64,000 nucleotides of DNA, taken from assembly GCA_016720065.1 (NCBI GenBank), contig JADJXY010000002.1, positions 75,001 to 139,000 on the forward strand, given 5' to 3'. Below, piece after piece: positions 37,657 through 46,585 of this stretch. The stretch is from Betaproteobacteria bacterium. Its GTDB lineage: Bacteria > Pseudomonadota > Gammaproteobacteria > Burkholderiales > Rhodocyclaceae. The translations under genes were made by a program, and so were the position numbers. The notes under the pieces were generated by a model. It made no database searches. It saw nothing but the letters and a program-made list of their open reading frames with translations, and was not told the DNA's origin. Within the stretch, counting starts at the first letter, position 1; the number at the start of each line of letters is the position of its first letter.

Positions 37657-40353
37657 TCAGTCTCCGCCACCTTCCCCTGCGGTCCCGGAATTCGTCCTGT
37701 TGCGGGCAAGCAGGCGCAGCAGTCCCTTGCGTCCCTCCTCCAGCAGCAGGGTGGTCGAGGCCACCAGGACGCTCACGCTCCATTCGGCCGTCGAAAGGTC
37801 CACGGTGCCGAACACGGCCTGGGCCGGTGTCCAGTGCACCGCCAGCGCCTGAAGACCAAGCACGGCCAGGAGGGCGAGCCAGAGTTTGCCGTTGGCGAAA
37901 AACTGAGCATTGAAGGCGCTGCCGTACTCGGCCCGGGCGTTGAATATATTGAAAAACTGAAACAGGACGAAGGTGGTGAAGGCCAGGGTGGTCGCTTTCG
38001 CCTCCTCGCCGGGCGCGGAGAGCCCCCAGGCATACACGGCGAGGGTGCCGGTCGCCATGGTGAGGCCGTAGAGGCCGATGCGCCACAGGCGTTGCCAGGA
38101 AAGGATCGAGGCGTCGGCGGCCCGCGGCTTGTCCCGCATGATTCCCGGCCGCGCCGGCTCGACGCCGAGGGTCATGGCCGGCGGGCCGTCCATGATGATA
38201 TTCACCCAGAGGATCTGGATGGCCGTGAAGGGCGTGGCAAAGCCGAGGAAGGGCGCAACCAGGACGGTGAGGAGGGCGCCGATGTTGGTGGAGAGCTGGA
38301 AGCGCACGAATTTGACGATGTTGTCGTAGATGGTGCGCCCCTCCTCCACCGCGCGCACGATGGAGGCGAAATTGTCATCGGTCAGCACCAGCGTTGCTGC
38401 CTCCTTCGTTACCTCGGTGCCGGTGATCCCCATGGCTACACCGATGTCGGCCTTTTTCAGCGCGGGAGCATCGTTCACGCCGTCGCCCGTCATGGCGACG
38501 ACGTGCCCCTGCGCTTGCAGGGCCTCGACGATGCGCATCTTGTGCTCGGGGGCAACGCGGGCGAAAACCGCACTTTTTTCAACCAGCAGGGCAAGTTCTT
38601 TGCGGCTCAGCCCGTCGAGATCGAGCCCTTCGTGCGTCTCGCCGCATAGTCCGAGTTCGCGGGCGATGGCGGCGGCGGTGACGGGGTGGTCGCCTGTAAT
38701 CATCTTGATCTGGATGCCGGCGGCGGTGCAGGTGGTGATCGCCTGCCGCGCCTCGGCTCTGGGCGGATCGATAATGCCCACCAGGGCGAGCAGGGTCAGG
38801 TTCTCAACCCAGGGCAGCAGATCGCTGGAGGGATCGAAGGCCTCAGTGGGGATCACGCGCTCGGCCAGGGCCAGAACGCGCAGGGCCTGGCCAGCCAGCG
38901 CGTCGTTTTCGGTGATGTAGGCGGCCCGTGCCCCGGCGTCGAGGGCGATGTCCTGGTCGTCGACACGATGGCGGGACGAGCGTTCGAGCAGCACGTCCGG
39001 CGCGCCCTTGACGAAAAGGTGGACCTGCCTGCCTTCGTGGTGGAAGGTCGCCATGAACTTGGTGGCGGAATCGAAGGGGATTTCGGCAATGCGGGGCAGG
39101 TGGTCGAGGGCGCTCTCTGCGTCCAGCCCGGCCTTTGCCGCCAGGGCGAGCAGGGCGCCCTCGGTGGGGTCGCCGATCAAGCGACCATCCCGAATGCGGG
39201 CATCGACGCACAGCGCGGCAGGCAACAGCACGTGGCGAAAATCGTCGTCGCCCTCGATGGCGCCGGCGGCACCGTAACCCTCGCCGCGCACCGGGTGACG
39301 GCGGCCATGGCAATAAAGGGCCCGGGCGGTCATCTCATTGAGGGTCAGGGTACCGGTTTTGTCCGAGCAGATCACCGTGGTGCAGCCCAGGGTTTCGACG
39401 GCGGCGAGCTTCTTGACGATGGCGCTGCGTCTGGCCATGCGGTGCATGCCTAGCGCCAGGGTCACCGTCACCACGGCGGGCAGGCCCTCGGGAATCGCCG
39501 CGACGGCGAGCGCGATGGCGGTCATGGCGGTCTGGAGCAGCGCTTCGCCGCGCAGCAGGCCCATGAGGAACATCAGAGCGACGACGACACTCGCCATCAG
39601 CGCCAGACGTTTCCCCAGGCTGTCGAGCTGACGTTGCAGCGGTGTCTCGCCTTCGGCTGTTTCGGCCAGGAGGCCGGCCACACGGCCCATTTCGGTGTCC
39701 ATGCCGGTGGCGGTGACCATGGCTTCCAGCCGGCCCCGGGTGAGCACGGTATTCATGAATACCATGTCGTGGCGCTCCGCCAGCGCCGATTCTTTTCCGA
39801 CCGGGTCAGGCCGTTTGGCGACCGCCTGGGACTCGCCGGTGAGAGTGGCTTCCGCCACTTCGACGCTGTGGGCCGACAGCACGCGGGCGTCGGTCGGAAT
39901 GCGGTCGCCGGCCTCCAGTAGCAGGAGGTCTCCGGGCACCAGTTGGGCGGCGTCGATCAGGCCGGCCTGGCCGTCGCGCCGCACCCGCGCCATCGGGGCC
40001 AGCATGTTCTTCAGGGCGGCCAGGGCCGCTTCCGCACGGTGTTCCTGGATAAACCCGAGGCTGGCGTTCAGGAGCACGACAAAGGCAATCACGGCCGCAT
40101 CCGTGAGATCGCCGATCACCCCCGCCAGCACGGCGGCAGCAAGCAGGATGAGGACCAGCAGACTCCGGAACTGGTCGAAAAACTTCAGCCATGTCGGGCG
40201 CGGCGGCCTCTCGGCGAGACGGTTAGGGCCCTGGGCGGCGAGGCGCCGTGCGGCTTCTGCGCTGCTCAGGCCCTCCTTGCCGTCGCTTGCCAGCGCCTCG
40301 GCGACCGCTTCGGTCGAGAGGGCATGCCAGGCATTGACTGGATGGGATTGCAT
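37657..40353 (-). CDS. Cation-transporting P-type ATPase, calcium (type II) class
   Basis: 898 aa. N-terminal cation-ATPase domain, actuator with LTGES near 172, phosphorylation loop CSDKTGTLTLNEMTARAL (Asp near 331), nucleotide domain (FVKGAPDVLLERSS), hinge MTGDHPVTAAAIARELG and MTGDGVNDAPALKKADIGVAMG, then six C-terminal helices. The helix-4 segment IPEGLPAVVTVTLALG carries the Ca2+-type PEGLP motif. Type II pumps move Ca2+ or sometimes Mn2+/Na+ out of the cytoplasm. The ion cannot be fixed from sequence alone. No accessory subunit gene is adjacent. Confidence 0.92.
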   Translation of the reverse strand: MQSHPVNAWHALSTEAVAEALASDGKEGLSSAEAARRLAAQGPNRLAERPPRPTWLKFFDQFRSLLVLILLAAAVLAGVIGDLTDAAVIAFVVLLNASLGFIQEHRAEAALAALKNMLAPMARVRRDGQAGLIDAAQLVPGDLLLLEAGDRIPTDARVLSAHSVEVAEATLTGESQAVAKRPDPVGKESALAERHDMVFMNTVLTRGRLEAMVTATGMDTEMGRVAGLLAETAEGETPLQRQLDSLGKRLALMASVVVALMFLMGLLRGEALLQTAMTAIALAVAAIPEGLPAVVTVTLALGMHRMARRSAIVKKLAAVETLGCTTVICSDKTGTLTLNEMTARALYCHGRRHPVRGEGYGAAGAIEGDDDFRHVLLPAALCVDARIRDGRLIGDPTEGALLALAAKAGLDAESALDHLPRIAEIPFDSATKFMATFHHEGRQVHLFVKGAPDVLLERSSRHRVDDQDIALDAGARAAYITENDALAGQALRVLALAERVIPTEAFDPSSDLLPWVENLTLLALVGIIDPPRAEARQAITTCTAAGIQIKMITGDHPVTAAAIARELGLCGETHEGLDLDGLSRKELALLVEKSAVFARVAPEHKMRIVEALQAQGHVVAMTGDGVNDAPALKKADIGVAMGITGTEVTKEAATLVLTDDNFASIVRAVEEGRTIYDNIVKFVRFQLSTNIGALLTVLVAPFLGFATPFTAIQILWVNIIMDGPPAMTLGVEPARPGIMRDKPRAADASILSWQRLWRIGLYGLTMATGTLAVYAWGLSAPGEEAKATTLAFTTFVLFQFFNIFNARAEYGSAFNAQFFANGKLWLALLAVLGLQALAVHWTPAQAVFGTVDLSTAEWSVSVLVASTTLLLEEGRKGLLRLLARNRTNSGTAGEGGGD

Positions 40354-40487
40354 GAAGGGTTTGGTCCTGCAGGTTGGAAGTGACCCGACAAGCCCGCACG
40401 CAGGGGCAGTCGTGAGTGTCGGCGGCGAATCGCTGGTCAGTCGAGGCGTTCAGGAGCGCGCATGGCGGAGTTGATAGCCCAGATTAT

Positions 40488-40575
40488 CCTGGAAACCTCG
40501 GTTGGACGAGCCCGTTGGTGCGTTGGGGCCGGATTCTGGCCCGCAGCGACAATGCGGCAGGTGGAGCCTTTGCCG
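40488..40575 (+). repeat. Solo end fragment of the MITE-like element
   Basis: Bases from 40488 (CCTGGAAACCTCGGTTGGAC) match the end of the 234-bp element at 62365-62598 read from its right side, for roughly 75-85 bases including cccgttggtgcgtt and tctggc. The similarity fades near 40575 and no second end is present, so this is a truncated copy in the gap between the P-type ATPase and the CBS gene. Confidence 0.65.
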
Positions 40576-40612
40576 CTGTGGGGCTTGCGGCAAGCGCTTC
40601 ACCGCGCGGCAT

Positions 40613-41236
40613 TCATCGCCACAGGCTCAAGGGCGGGTCGTTGATGACGGCGCGCAGCACATCGCTGCGCGAGACGAAACCAAGGAGCCTACCATCGTCG
40701 CCGACGACGGGCACGCCATCGACGCCGCCGGAGAGCATCGCTCCGGCCACCCGCCGGATGTCGGTGACCAGCGCGGCCGCGACGACGGGGCTGGTCATCA
40801 CGTCGCGTACCCGGCGGTGGAGGGTCTCGATGACCTTGCAGCCATCGATGTCGATCACCCGCAGCAGATCGCGCTCGCTGACGATGCCGACCAGATGGCC
40901 TGCAGCGTCGAGCACCGGCGCCTGGTGGATGTGCCTGTCGCGCAGGAAGCGCCACGCCTCGGCCGCCGTGGCATCGGCCTGCACCGTGATGGCTGGACGG
41001 CTCATCACCTGGACCGCGTGGATGAGGGGGCCGCGCTCCAGATCCTCCGGCAACACGGTGCGATAGGCCTGCACCGCTTCCTGGGTCGGCCTTGGCAGCG
41101 GCGCCTCGACGCCCATCTCTTCGCCTTCCCGGGCGATCGCGCGGGCGTGTTGCGCGCGGGATAGGCGGTGCACGCGCCCCATTTCCTCCAGGGTGCCGGT
41201 GAAGACCCGTCCCGTGATGCCGTAGATCGAAAACAT
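40613..41236 (-). CDS. CBS-domain pair protein
   Basis: 207 aa. A start region MFSIYGITGRVFTGTLEEMGRVHRL is followed by a linker and two CBS domains at about 76-130 (VMSRPAITVQADATAAEAWRFLRDRHIHQAPVLD, VGIVSERDLLRVI) and 143-205 (VMTSPVVAAALVTDIRRVAGAMLSGGVDGVPVVGDDGRLLGFVSRSDVLRAV). CBS pairs bind adenine nucleotides and act as energy or ion sensors. The start at 41236 has a gggag site and gives a protein without the unconvincing extra 19 residues. It is the last of several minus-strand stress-type genes. Confidence 0.85.
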   Translation of the reverse strand: MFSIYGITGRVFTGTLEEMGRVHRLSRAQHARAIAREGEEMGVEAPLPRPTQEAVQAYRTVLPEDLERGPLIHAVQVMSRPAITVQADATAAEAWRFLRDRHIHQAPVLDAAGHLVGIVSERDLLRVIDIDGCKVIETLHRRVRDVMTSPVVAAALVTDIRRVAGAMLSGGVDGVPVVGDDGRLLGFVSRSDVLRAVINDPPLSLWR

Positions 41237-41315
41237 GCTGCTCAAAACTCCCGGGCAGGCGCGTACAGCAGGTGCCCCTGGATTCCGGGGCAAGGATAGG
41301 CCGCTGAGCGCCGCC

Positions 41316-41831
41316 TCACGAACGGCTGCGCCTTCGCTGTGCGACGACCCGCCACGCCCATGCCTGGGATATCAGCAGGTAGGCGGCAGCGGCGGAGAAG
41401 GTCGCCGTGATCCCGAGGCCGGCGAACAGGGGCACGCCGATGGTGCCGATGTTCTCCCAAAGACTGGCGGGATCGCTCAATGACAAGGTCGCCGCTGCGG
41501 TAGATCCCGTGGCCCAGGCCCCGAGTTGATAGGCCCCGTAGTAGAGGGGTGGGACGGTCAGCGGGTTGGTGACGAGCGTGCCGGCTGCGGCGACTGGCAG
41601 ATTGACGCGTAGGAAAACCGCTGCGGCCGCCGCAAGCAGAATCTGGGCAAGCGGAATGGCAAAGCCGATGAACAGCCCGACGGCAGCGCCCAGCGCAACG
41701 CCCCGGCGCGACCAATGCCACAGCTTGGGATTGCCGAGCCAGGGCGCCAGCCGGCGCAGCGAAGGATGGGCCTCGAGCTGCTCACGGCTGGGCGTCAGGG
41801 CCCGCAATCGCCGGCTCCAGGACGTCATCAT
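41316..41831 (-). CDS. DUF2062 domain membrane protein
   Basis: 171 aa. Typical DUF2062 pattern: a basic N-terminus, GNPKLWHWSRRGVALGAAVGLFIGFAIPLAQILLAAAAAVFLRVNLPVAAAGTLVTNPLTVPPLYYGAYQLG, then a long C-terminal helix and a basic tail. Three or so membrane helices. Function of the family is unknown. It ends up 2 bases from the next minus-strand gene (41834), so the genes are co-transcribed. Confidence 0.83.
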   Translation of the reverse strand: MMTSWSRRLRALTPSREQLEAHPSLRRLAPWLGNPKLWHWSRRGVALGAAVGLFIGFAIPLAQILLAAAAAVFLRVNLPVAAAGTLVTNPLTVPPLYYGAYQLGAWATGSTAAATLSLSDPASLWENIGTIGVPLFAGLGITATFSAAAAYLLISQAWAWRVVAQRRRSRS

Positions 41832-41833
41832 GC

Positions 41834-42520
41834 TCAGTCGTCCCCGCCCAGGAAGCCAAGCAGTTGCAGCAGGCTGGTGAAGAGGTTGAAGATCGAGACG
41901 AAGAGCGTCACCGTGGCCAGGACGTAATTGGTCTCGCCGCCATGGATGATGGTGCTGGTCTCATAGAGAATCAGACCGGACATCAGCAGCACGAAGGCCG
42001 CAGAAACCGTGAGCGACAGCGCTGGAATTTCGAAGAAGATCGCCGCCAGGCCGGCCAGGAAGGCCAGGAGAATGCCGACCATGAGAAAGCCGCCCATGAA
42101 GCTGAAGTCCCTCTTGCTGCTCAGGGCGTAAGCGGAAAGGCCGATGAAAATCACGGCCGTGGCCCCCATTGCCTGCATGACGATCTCGCTGCCGTTGGGC
42201 AGGCCGAGATAGCGGTTGACGATGGGGCCCAGGGTATAGCCCATGAAGCCGGTCAGGGCGAAAACGGCGAGGATGCCCCAGCCGCTGTCCTTGAGCTTAT
42301 GCACGGCGAAAAGCAGGCCGAAGAAGCCACCCAGCGTGAGCAGTATCCCTGGATGGGGGAGCTTGAGCGCGGCGGAACCGCCTGCCGTGAGGGCGGAGAA
42401 TGCCAGTGTTGCGGACAGAAGCAGATAGGTGTTGCGGATGACCTTGTTGCTCGCAAGAACCGACTGCGCACCTGCCTGTGGGAGAGCGATGGCGGGGCTG
42501 CCGGGGTATCTGGGGTTCAT
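41834..42520 (-). CDS. Bax inhibitor-1 (YccA/YbhL) family membrane protein
   Basis: 228 aa, seven hydrophobic segments. The N-terminal tail (NPRYPGSPAIALPQAG) is followed by NKVIRNTYLLLSATLAFSALTAG, the opening TM of the family, and the C-terminal part has the conserved acidic YETSTIIHGGETNYVLATVTLFVSIFNLFTSLLQLLG. Bacterial members bind FtsH (YccA) or act as pH-gated calcium leaks. With a Ca2+-type pump nearby the leak idea is attractive but unproven. Strong aaaggag ribosome site for the start at 42520. Confidence 0.9.
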   Translation of the reverse strand: MNPRYPGSPAIALPQAGAQSVLASNKVIRNTYLLLSATLAFSALTAGGSAALKLPHPGILLTLGGFFGLLFAVHKLKDSGWGILAVFALTGFMGYTLGPIVNRYLGLPNGSEIVMQAMGATAVIFIGLSAYALSSKRDFSFMGGFLMVGILLAFLAGLAAIFFEIPALSLTVSAAFVLLMSGLILYETSTIIHGGETNYVLATVTLFVSIFNLFTSLLQLLGFLGGDD

Positions 42521-42568
42521 TTGCTTCTCCTTTGGGGTTGATAAGTCGCGGGGTCGGTGCGCCATGCC

Positions 42569-43075
42569 CTAAGGTACGAGCACGACGGGCAGGGGGCAGC
42601 GATGCATCACCTTGTAGGCCACCGAGCCGAACAGCAGGCCATCGATGCTTCCCAGGCCCCGGCTGCCGATGACGACGGCTGTGGCATGAAGCCGCACGGC
42701 CCGTTCGACGATGCGTTCAGCCGGATCGCCCAGCATCGCGTGCAAGCGCCAGGGCAAACGCGCGGCGTCCAGGAGGGCGATCGCCGGTGCTGCCGCCGCC
42801 AGCGCGCGGTGTGGGAACTCCGCCTCTGCCGCTTCCCTGGAGAGCCAGGGTTGCACATGCACGAGATGCAGGGCGCAGGCGCTCATGGCGGCAGCCTGGG
42901 TGGCCGCATGAGTCACGGCGCGCAGGGCGTTGTCCGAAGGATCCACAGCGATCAGCCAGGGACTGGCTGCCGGCGCAGCGAGCGGCGGCGTGCTGTCGTA
43001 GACCAGGCAGACGAGCCGGTGGTCGGCGTCGTGTTCGGCCACGGCGGGGGTGGGGGCAAGCGGGGCAGCGTTCAT
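42569..43075 (-). CDS. Universal stress protein (UspA family)
   Basis: 168 aa. The UspA fold begins at WLIAVDPSDNALRAVTHAA (about residue 40) and ends with the nucleotide-binding motif VVIGSRGLGSIDGLLFGSVAYKVMHRCPLPVVLV, which fits the ATP-binding G-2x-G-9x-G(S) pattern. The first 38 residues are an unstructured extension. Its start codon overlaps the end of the terC gene by 4 bases, so translation is coupled. Start at 43075 has an aggag site. Confidence 0.9.
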   Translation of the reverse strand: MNAAPLAPTPAVAEHDADHRLVCLVYDSTPPLAAPAASPWLIAVDPSDNALRAVTHAATQAAAMSACALHLVHVQPWLSREAAEAEFPHRALAAAAPAIALLDAARLPWRLHAMLGDPAERIVERAVRLHATAVVIGSRGLGSIDGLLFGSVAYKVMHRCPLPVVLVP

Positions 43076-44058
43076 GCTTCGTCTCCTGCCGTCACGGGCT
43101 TCGCTTTTGTCAGCGCCAGACTGGCTACGACGGAGATGAGGATGATGCTGGCGACCATGGAAAGCGACCATTGAATGGGAACGTGGAACCAGGGCATGGC
43201 CAGCATCTTGCCGCCGATGAAGACGAGTACGAGGGCAAGGCCGTACTTGAGCAAATGGAAGCGTTCGGCCATGTCCGCCAGGAGGAAGTAGAGGGCGCGC
43301 AGGCCCATGATGGCGAAGATGTTCGAAGTGAATACGATGAAGGGGTCCGTGGTGACCGCGAAGATGGCCGGAATGCTATCCACCGCAAAGACGACGTCGC
43401 TCGCTTCGATGAGCGCCAGGACGAGGAACATCGGCGTAGCCCAGAGCACCCCCGCCTTGCGCACGAAGAACTTCTCGCCATGGAATTCGGGCGTGATGCG
43501 CAAATGGCTGCGCAGCCAGCGCAGCAGCGGGTTTTTCTCCAGGTCCGGCTGGGCCTCGGCGAAGATCAGCATCTTGATACCGGTGACGACCAGAAAAGCG
43601 CCGAAGACGTAGAGGATCCAGGCGAACTGCTGCACCAGCCAGACACCGGCCAGGATCATTCCGGCGCGCATCACGATGGCGCCCAGCACCCCATAGAGCA
43701 GCACGCGACGCTGCAATTCCGGCGGTACGGCGAAATAGGTGAAGATCATGACGAAGACGAACATGTTGTCCACCGACAGCGATTGTTCGATCAGGTAACC
43801 GGCGAGGAATTCGAGGGTCTTGGTTCGTGCTACCTCGGCGCCTTGGGTATCGTTCAGATACCACCAGAGCAGCCCGGCGAAGGCGAGGGCGAGGCCGACC
43901 CAGACAGCGACCCAGGCGGCCGCTTCCTTGACATGCACGCGGTGCGCCTTGCGTCCGCCGAAGACGAAAAGATCGAGGGCCAACATGATCAGCACGAAGG
44001 CAATGAACCCGGCCCACATCGGCCCCGTGGCAAAACTGATGGCAGTAGTTTCGTTCAT
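43072..44058 (-). CDS. TerC/Alx family integral membrane protein
   Basis: 328 aa, about nine membrane helices. Conserved acidic motifs lie in the membrane: EQSLSVDNMFVF and LALIEASDVVFAVDSIPAIFAVT. Members of this family (Alx in E. coli, MeeF/YkoY) export manganese, and others are linked to tellurite resistance. I looked for a yybP-ykoY manganese riboswitch before the gene and did not see one. Its stop overlaps the start of the universal stress protein. Confidence 0.92.
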   Translation of the reverse strand: MNETTAISFATGPMWAGFIAFVLIMLALDLFVFGGRKAHRVHVKEAAAWVAVWVGLALAFAGLLWWYLNDTQGAEVARTKTLEFLAGYLIEQSLSVDNMFVFVMIFTYFAVPPELQRRVLLYGVLGAIVMRAGMILAGVWLVQQFAWILYVFGAFLVVTGIKMLIFAEAQPDLEKNPLLRWLRSHLRITPEFHGEKFFVRKAGVLWATPMFLVLALIEASDVVFAVDSIPAIFAVTTDPFIVFTSNIFAIMGLRALYFLLADMAERFHLLKYGLALVLVFIGGKMLAMPWFHVPIQWSLSMVASIILISVVASLALTKAKPVTAGDEA

Positions 44059-44185
44059 GAAGTCATCCTGGCTGCTTGAGCCGCGCTGCCTGCGGGACGG
44101 CCCCTCGTCGCCACGGCGGGGTGGGGTCGGGGGAGAGGGCAGCGCAACGGGCGGCGAGGGTCGTCATTCGACAGAGGGCAGGCAC

Positions 44186-45133
44186 TCAGGCGCGCATCAG
44201 CGCCATCACCTGGCTGGGGTCGAGGCTTGCCGCTTTTTGCTGTATCTGCGGCAAGTATTGCGTCTGCAACTGCCGGGCGGGCCCAAGCAGTTCGCTGAAC
44301 GATGCGCGCAGGACTTCGGTGCTCATGCTGCGCCCGCCGGCGTAGTAGCGCCGGGCCACATGGCCCAGGGCATAGGTCGTGGCAAAGGAGAAAGCCACGC
44401 CGGTCGCAGCGTTGCCGATCCCGCCGAAAGTCTTGCCCGCCGCCTTGCCCAGCAGTCCCCCCAGCAGTTTTCGTCCGAACTGTTCCAGGGTCTGCGAAGT
44501 CAGCCCGACGCCGGCCGCGGCAATGAATTCCTTGATGTGCCCCTGGTCCAGGCTTACCCCGTGGGACTTGCCGATGCCATACACCAGCTTGATCTGGAGC
44601 GGGATGATCGCCATGGACGCCCAGGACTGGGGAAGCAGTTCCAGGGCGCCCGCCAGCAGCGCGTGGTTGAGGATGGACTTCTCCTGTTCGGCGTCGGGAA
44701 CGACGGAGGGGGCGGGGAGCGCGGACGCTGCCGGAGGCGGCGACACGAAGCCGTTGTGCTCGACCAGTTGATCGACTTTGCCGGCGATGTGGTCGGCCTC
44801 CTCTTCAGGCAATCCAAGCGCAAGTTTCAGTTCGCCGAGGAAGCGCCGCTCGGCCTCGCCCAATCGCCCGTCGGCCTCGCACACACAGAAGGCCATCTCG
44901 TAGGCCAACTGACGCTGAGCAGAGTCCGTGAGCATCGAGGCCGCCGCGGAAAGCGGCAGACGCTTGAGGAGCACGTCCTGATACAGGCGCGACAGATCCG
45001 GGCTGCCATTCTCGTCGCCCAGATTCTCGGCAACGCGGCGCACGGCTTCGCGCTCCCTTTCGTCCTTGGCTCCATCCGCAAAAGCCGCATGGATGGCGAT
45101 AGCCAGGAGAGCTCTGAGTTCGTCGTGGGTCAT
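44186..45133 (-). CDS. TerB-like plus DUF697 domain protein
   Basis: 315 aa. The first 120 residues form an acidic TerB-like helical domain (THDELRALLAIAIHAAFADGAKDERE, MAFCVCEADGRLGEAERRFLGELKLALGL). From about 165 to 280 a DUF697 region follows: LELLPQSWASMAIIPLQIKLVYGIGKSHGVSLDQGHIKEFIAAAGVGLTSQTLEQF and glycine-rich membrane-like GLLGKAAGKTFGGIGNAATGVAFSF. DUF697 is usually found with YcjF/GTPases; no GTPase is attached here. Function unknown, though the TerC gene next door suggests a shared metal- or stress-related unit. The start at 45133 is selected by the TerB homology. Confidence 0.75.
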   Translation of the reverse strand: MTHDELRALLAIAIHAAFADGAKDEREREAVRRVAENLGDENGSPDLSRLYQDVLLKRLPLSAAASMLTDSAQRQLAYEMAFCVCEADGRLGEAERRFLGELKLALGLPEEEADHIAGKVDQLVEHNGFVSPPPAASALPAPSVVPDAEQEKSILNHALLAGALELLPQSWASMAIIPLQIKLVYGIGKSHGVSLDQGHIKEFIAAAGVGLTSQTLEQFGRKLLGGLLGKAAGKTFGGIGNAATGVAFSFATTYALGHVARRYYAGGRSMSTEVLRASFSELLGPARQLQTQYLPQIQQKAASLDPSQVMALMRA

Positions 45134-45284
45134 GGTTTTCTTGGCGAGTGAGCCCGGCGGGGCAGGCGAAATATCGGCGGGGGGAGCGCGACGTCGATCC
45201 GCTTGGCAGCGAGGCGACGTCAGGCGCTCACGAGGAGGTTGGCAAGCCGTCAGAGCCTGAGATATTTCCCAGGCTTGCCGGGCC

Positions 45285-46223
45285 TTATTGGACCTGCTGA
45301 ATGCCCGCCAGCACCCAGCCGCCGCTGCCCTGGCGCGGCTTGACCATGTGCCAGATCTCATCGACGCTCTCGGCGGGGCCGTTGTCTTCGCGGATCTGCC
45401 CGGTAAAGCGGGTGCTCACCACGTAACGGCCGTCCTCCTCGGCCACGTCGATGATCTCGGCTTCGATGGCCACGACGTCGGTGACTTGGCTTTGACCCGT
45501 GCGCTCCGCGAAGGCGAGCTTGATTTCGGCGAACATCTCGGGAGTGGTGAATTCGCGGATGTCGTCCAGATTGCCCGCGTCGTTGGCGGCTTGCAGGCGG
45601 ATGTAATGCACCTTGGCGTTACGGACGAAGCCTGCCACGTCGAAATCGGCAGGAACGTTACCGGATGAGGTGACCGCATTGGCGAGGGCGCCACCCGCCG
45701 CGGCAGCGGGCATGGCCACATCGTAGCCGCGCGCTGCGGCTTGGCCCGGCTCGATCCGGTTGGCCGCGTACTGGGACGCATGGGCCGCGCTGCTCGCATT
45801 GGCGCCGGCCAAGGCAGGGTTTTGCGCCTGGGCGCGCTTGCGCAGGAAGAAACCGACTGCGGCCATGACGACAACCGCCAGCAGCGCCATCATCATGAAC
45901 GAGGCCAACTCCTCGCCAAATCCGAAGTGCGAGGCCAGCGCGGCGAGCCCCAGGCCGGCCGCCAGACCGGCGACCGGGCCCATCCACGAGCGTCCGCTAC
46001 TCGCGGCGGCGGCCGGGGCAGCGGCGGCAGCCGGTGCTGCGGCGTTGGCGGGAGTTGCCTGCTTCTGGGCGGGCGAGGCGTCGGGGGTTTTGGCGGGGGG
46101 CGTCATCTCCCGTTGCATACCGGAGGATTTTCCGGAACCGAGGCGCTTGGCCGCCTCTGCGTCACCCACGCCCATGGAAAGGCCGAGGGCGACAATGACG
46201 GCAAGCAGTGAAAGGGATTTCAT
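45285..46223 (-). CDS. Tim44-like domain protein, membrane anchored
   Basis: 312 aa. Signal peptide MKSLSLLAVIVALGLSMGVGDAEA, then a low-complexity Ala/Pro-rich stretch (about 45-95), two hydrophobic segments (about 100-120 and 128-147), and a C-terminal Tim44/MRPL45-type domain (about 195-312: VRNAKVHYIRLQAANDAGNLDDIREFTTPEMFAEI ... WHMVKPRQGSGGWVLAGIQQVQ). In bacteria such proteins are poorly studied; a role at the membrane with lipid or protein partners is likely. Start at 46223 has a gagaa site. Confidence 0.87.
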   Translation of the reverse strand: MKSLSLLAVIVALGLSMGVGDAEAAKRLGSGKSSGMQREMTPPAKTPDASPAQKQATPANAAAPAAAAAPAAAASSGRSWMGPVAGLAAGLGLAALASHFGFGEELASFMMMALLAVVVMAAVGFFLRKRAQAQNPALAGANASSAAHASQYAANRIEPGQAAARGYDVAMPAAAAGGALANAVTSSGNVPADFDVAGFVRNAKVHYIRLQAANDAGNLDDIREFTTPEMFAEIKLAFAERTGQSQVTDVVAIEAEIIDVAEEDGRYVVSTRFTGQIREDNGPAESVDEIWHMVKPRQGSGGWVLAGIQQVQ

Positions 46224-46321
46224 CGAGTTCTCCTGTGAATTGAGGTAGTACCCGAGGGAGGATAGAGGCCGCAAAAGCAAAAGAAAAACAGAATAAAGCG
46301 TACCCGGTCATCCAGAAATAC

Positions 46322-46543
46322 TTACATTCCATCCGGTCCGGCCGGGGGATCCTGCATCAGTTGCAGGGCGATGCGCAGGCCGATGACGACATTGGCCAGG
46401 GCAAAGCCTGCCAGGATCAGGGTGATCGAGGTCGGGAAATCATGGCTGCGCAGAAGATGGGAAATCCCGGTGGAGAGCAGGTTGAGGACCACGAGCAGCC
46501 AGAAGCGGGGATTCCTGGGCTGGTAGAGGCGTGAGAGTTTCAT
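46322..46543 (-). CDS. Small membrane protein, unknown
   Basis: 73 aa: MKLSRLYQPRNPRFWLLVVLNLLSTGISHLL (helix about 14-32), then FPTSITLILAGFALANVVIGLRIALQLM (helix about 41-62) and a short Pro-rich tail. Basic N-terminus, so probably N-in. I do not recognise the family. It lies 42 bases from the NhaR-like gene in the same direction and could be co-transcribed. Confidence 0.7.
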   Translation of the reverse strand: MKLSRLYQPRNPRFWLLVVLNLLSTGISHLLRSHDFPTSITLILAGFALANVVIGLRIALQLMQDPPAGPDGM

Positions 46544-46585
46544 GCTGCCGTCCCGGGGTGATCCGTCTTGCGCCCCTCCAGGGCG

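Noticed and set aside
44059..44185. yybP-ykoY manganese riboswitch before the terC gene
   Set aside because: Such riboswitches often precede terC/alx genes, but the conserved core sequences were not found in this 127-base gap.
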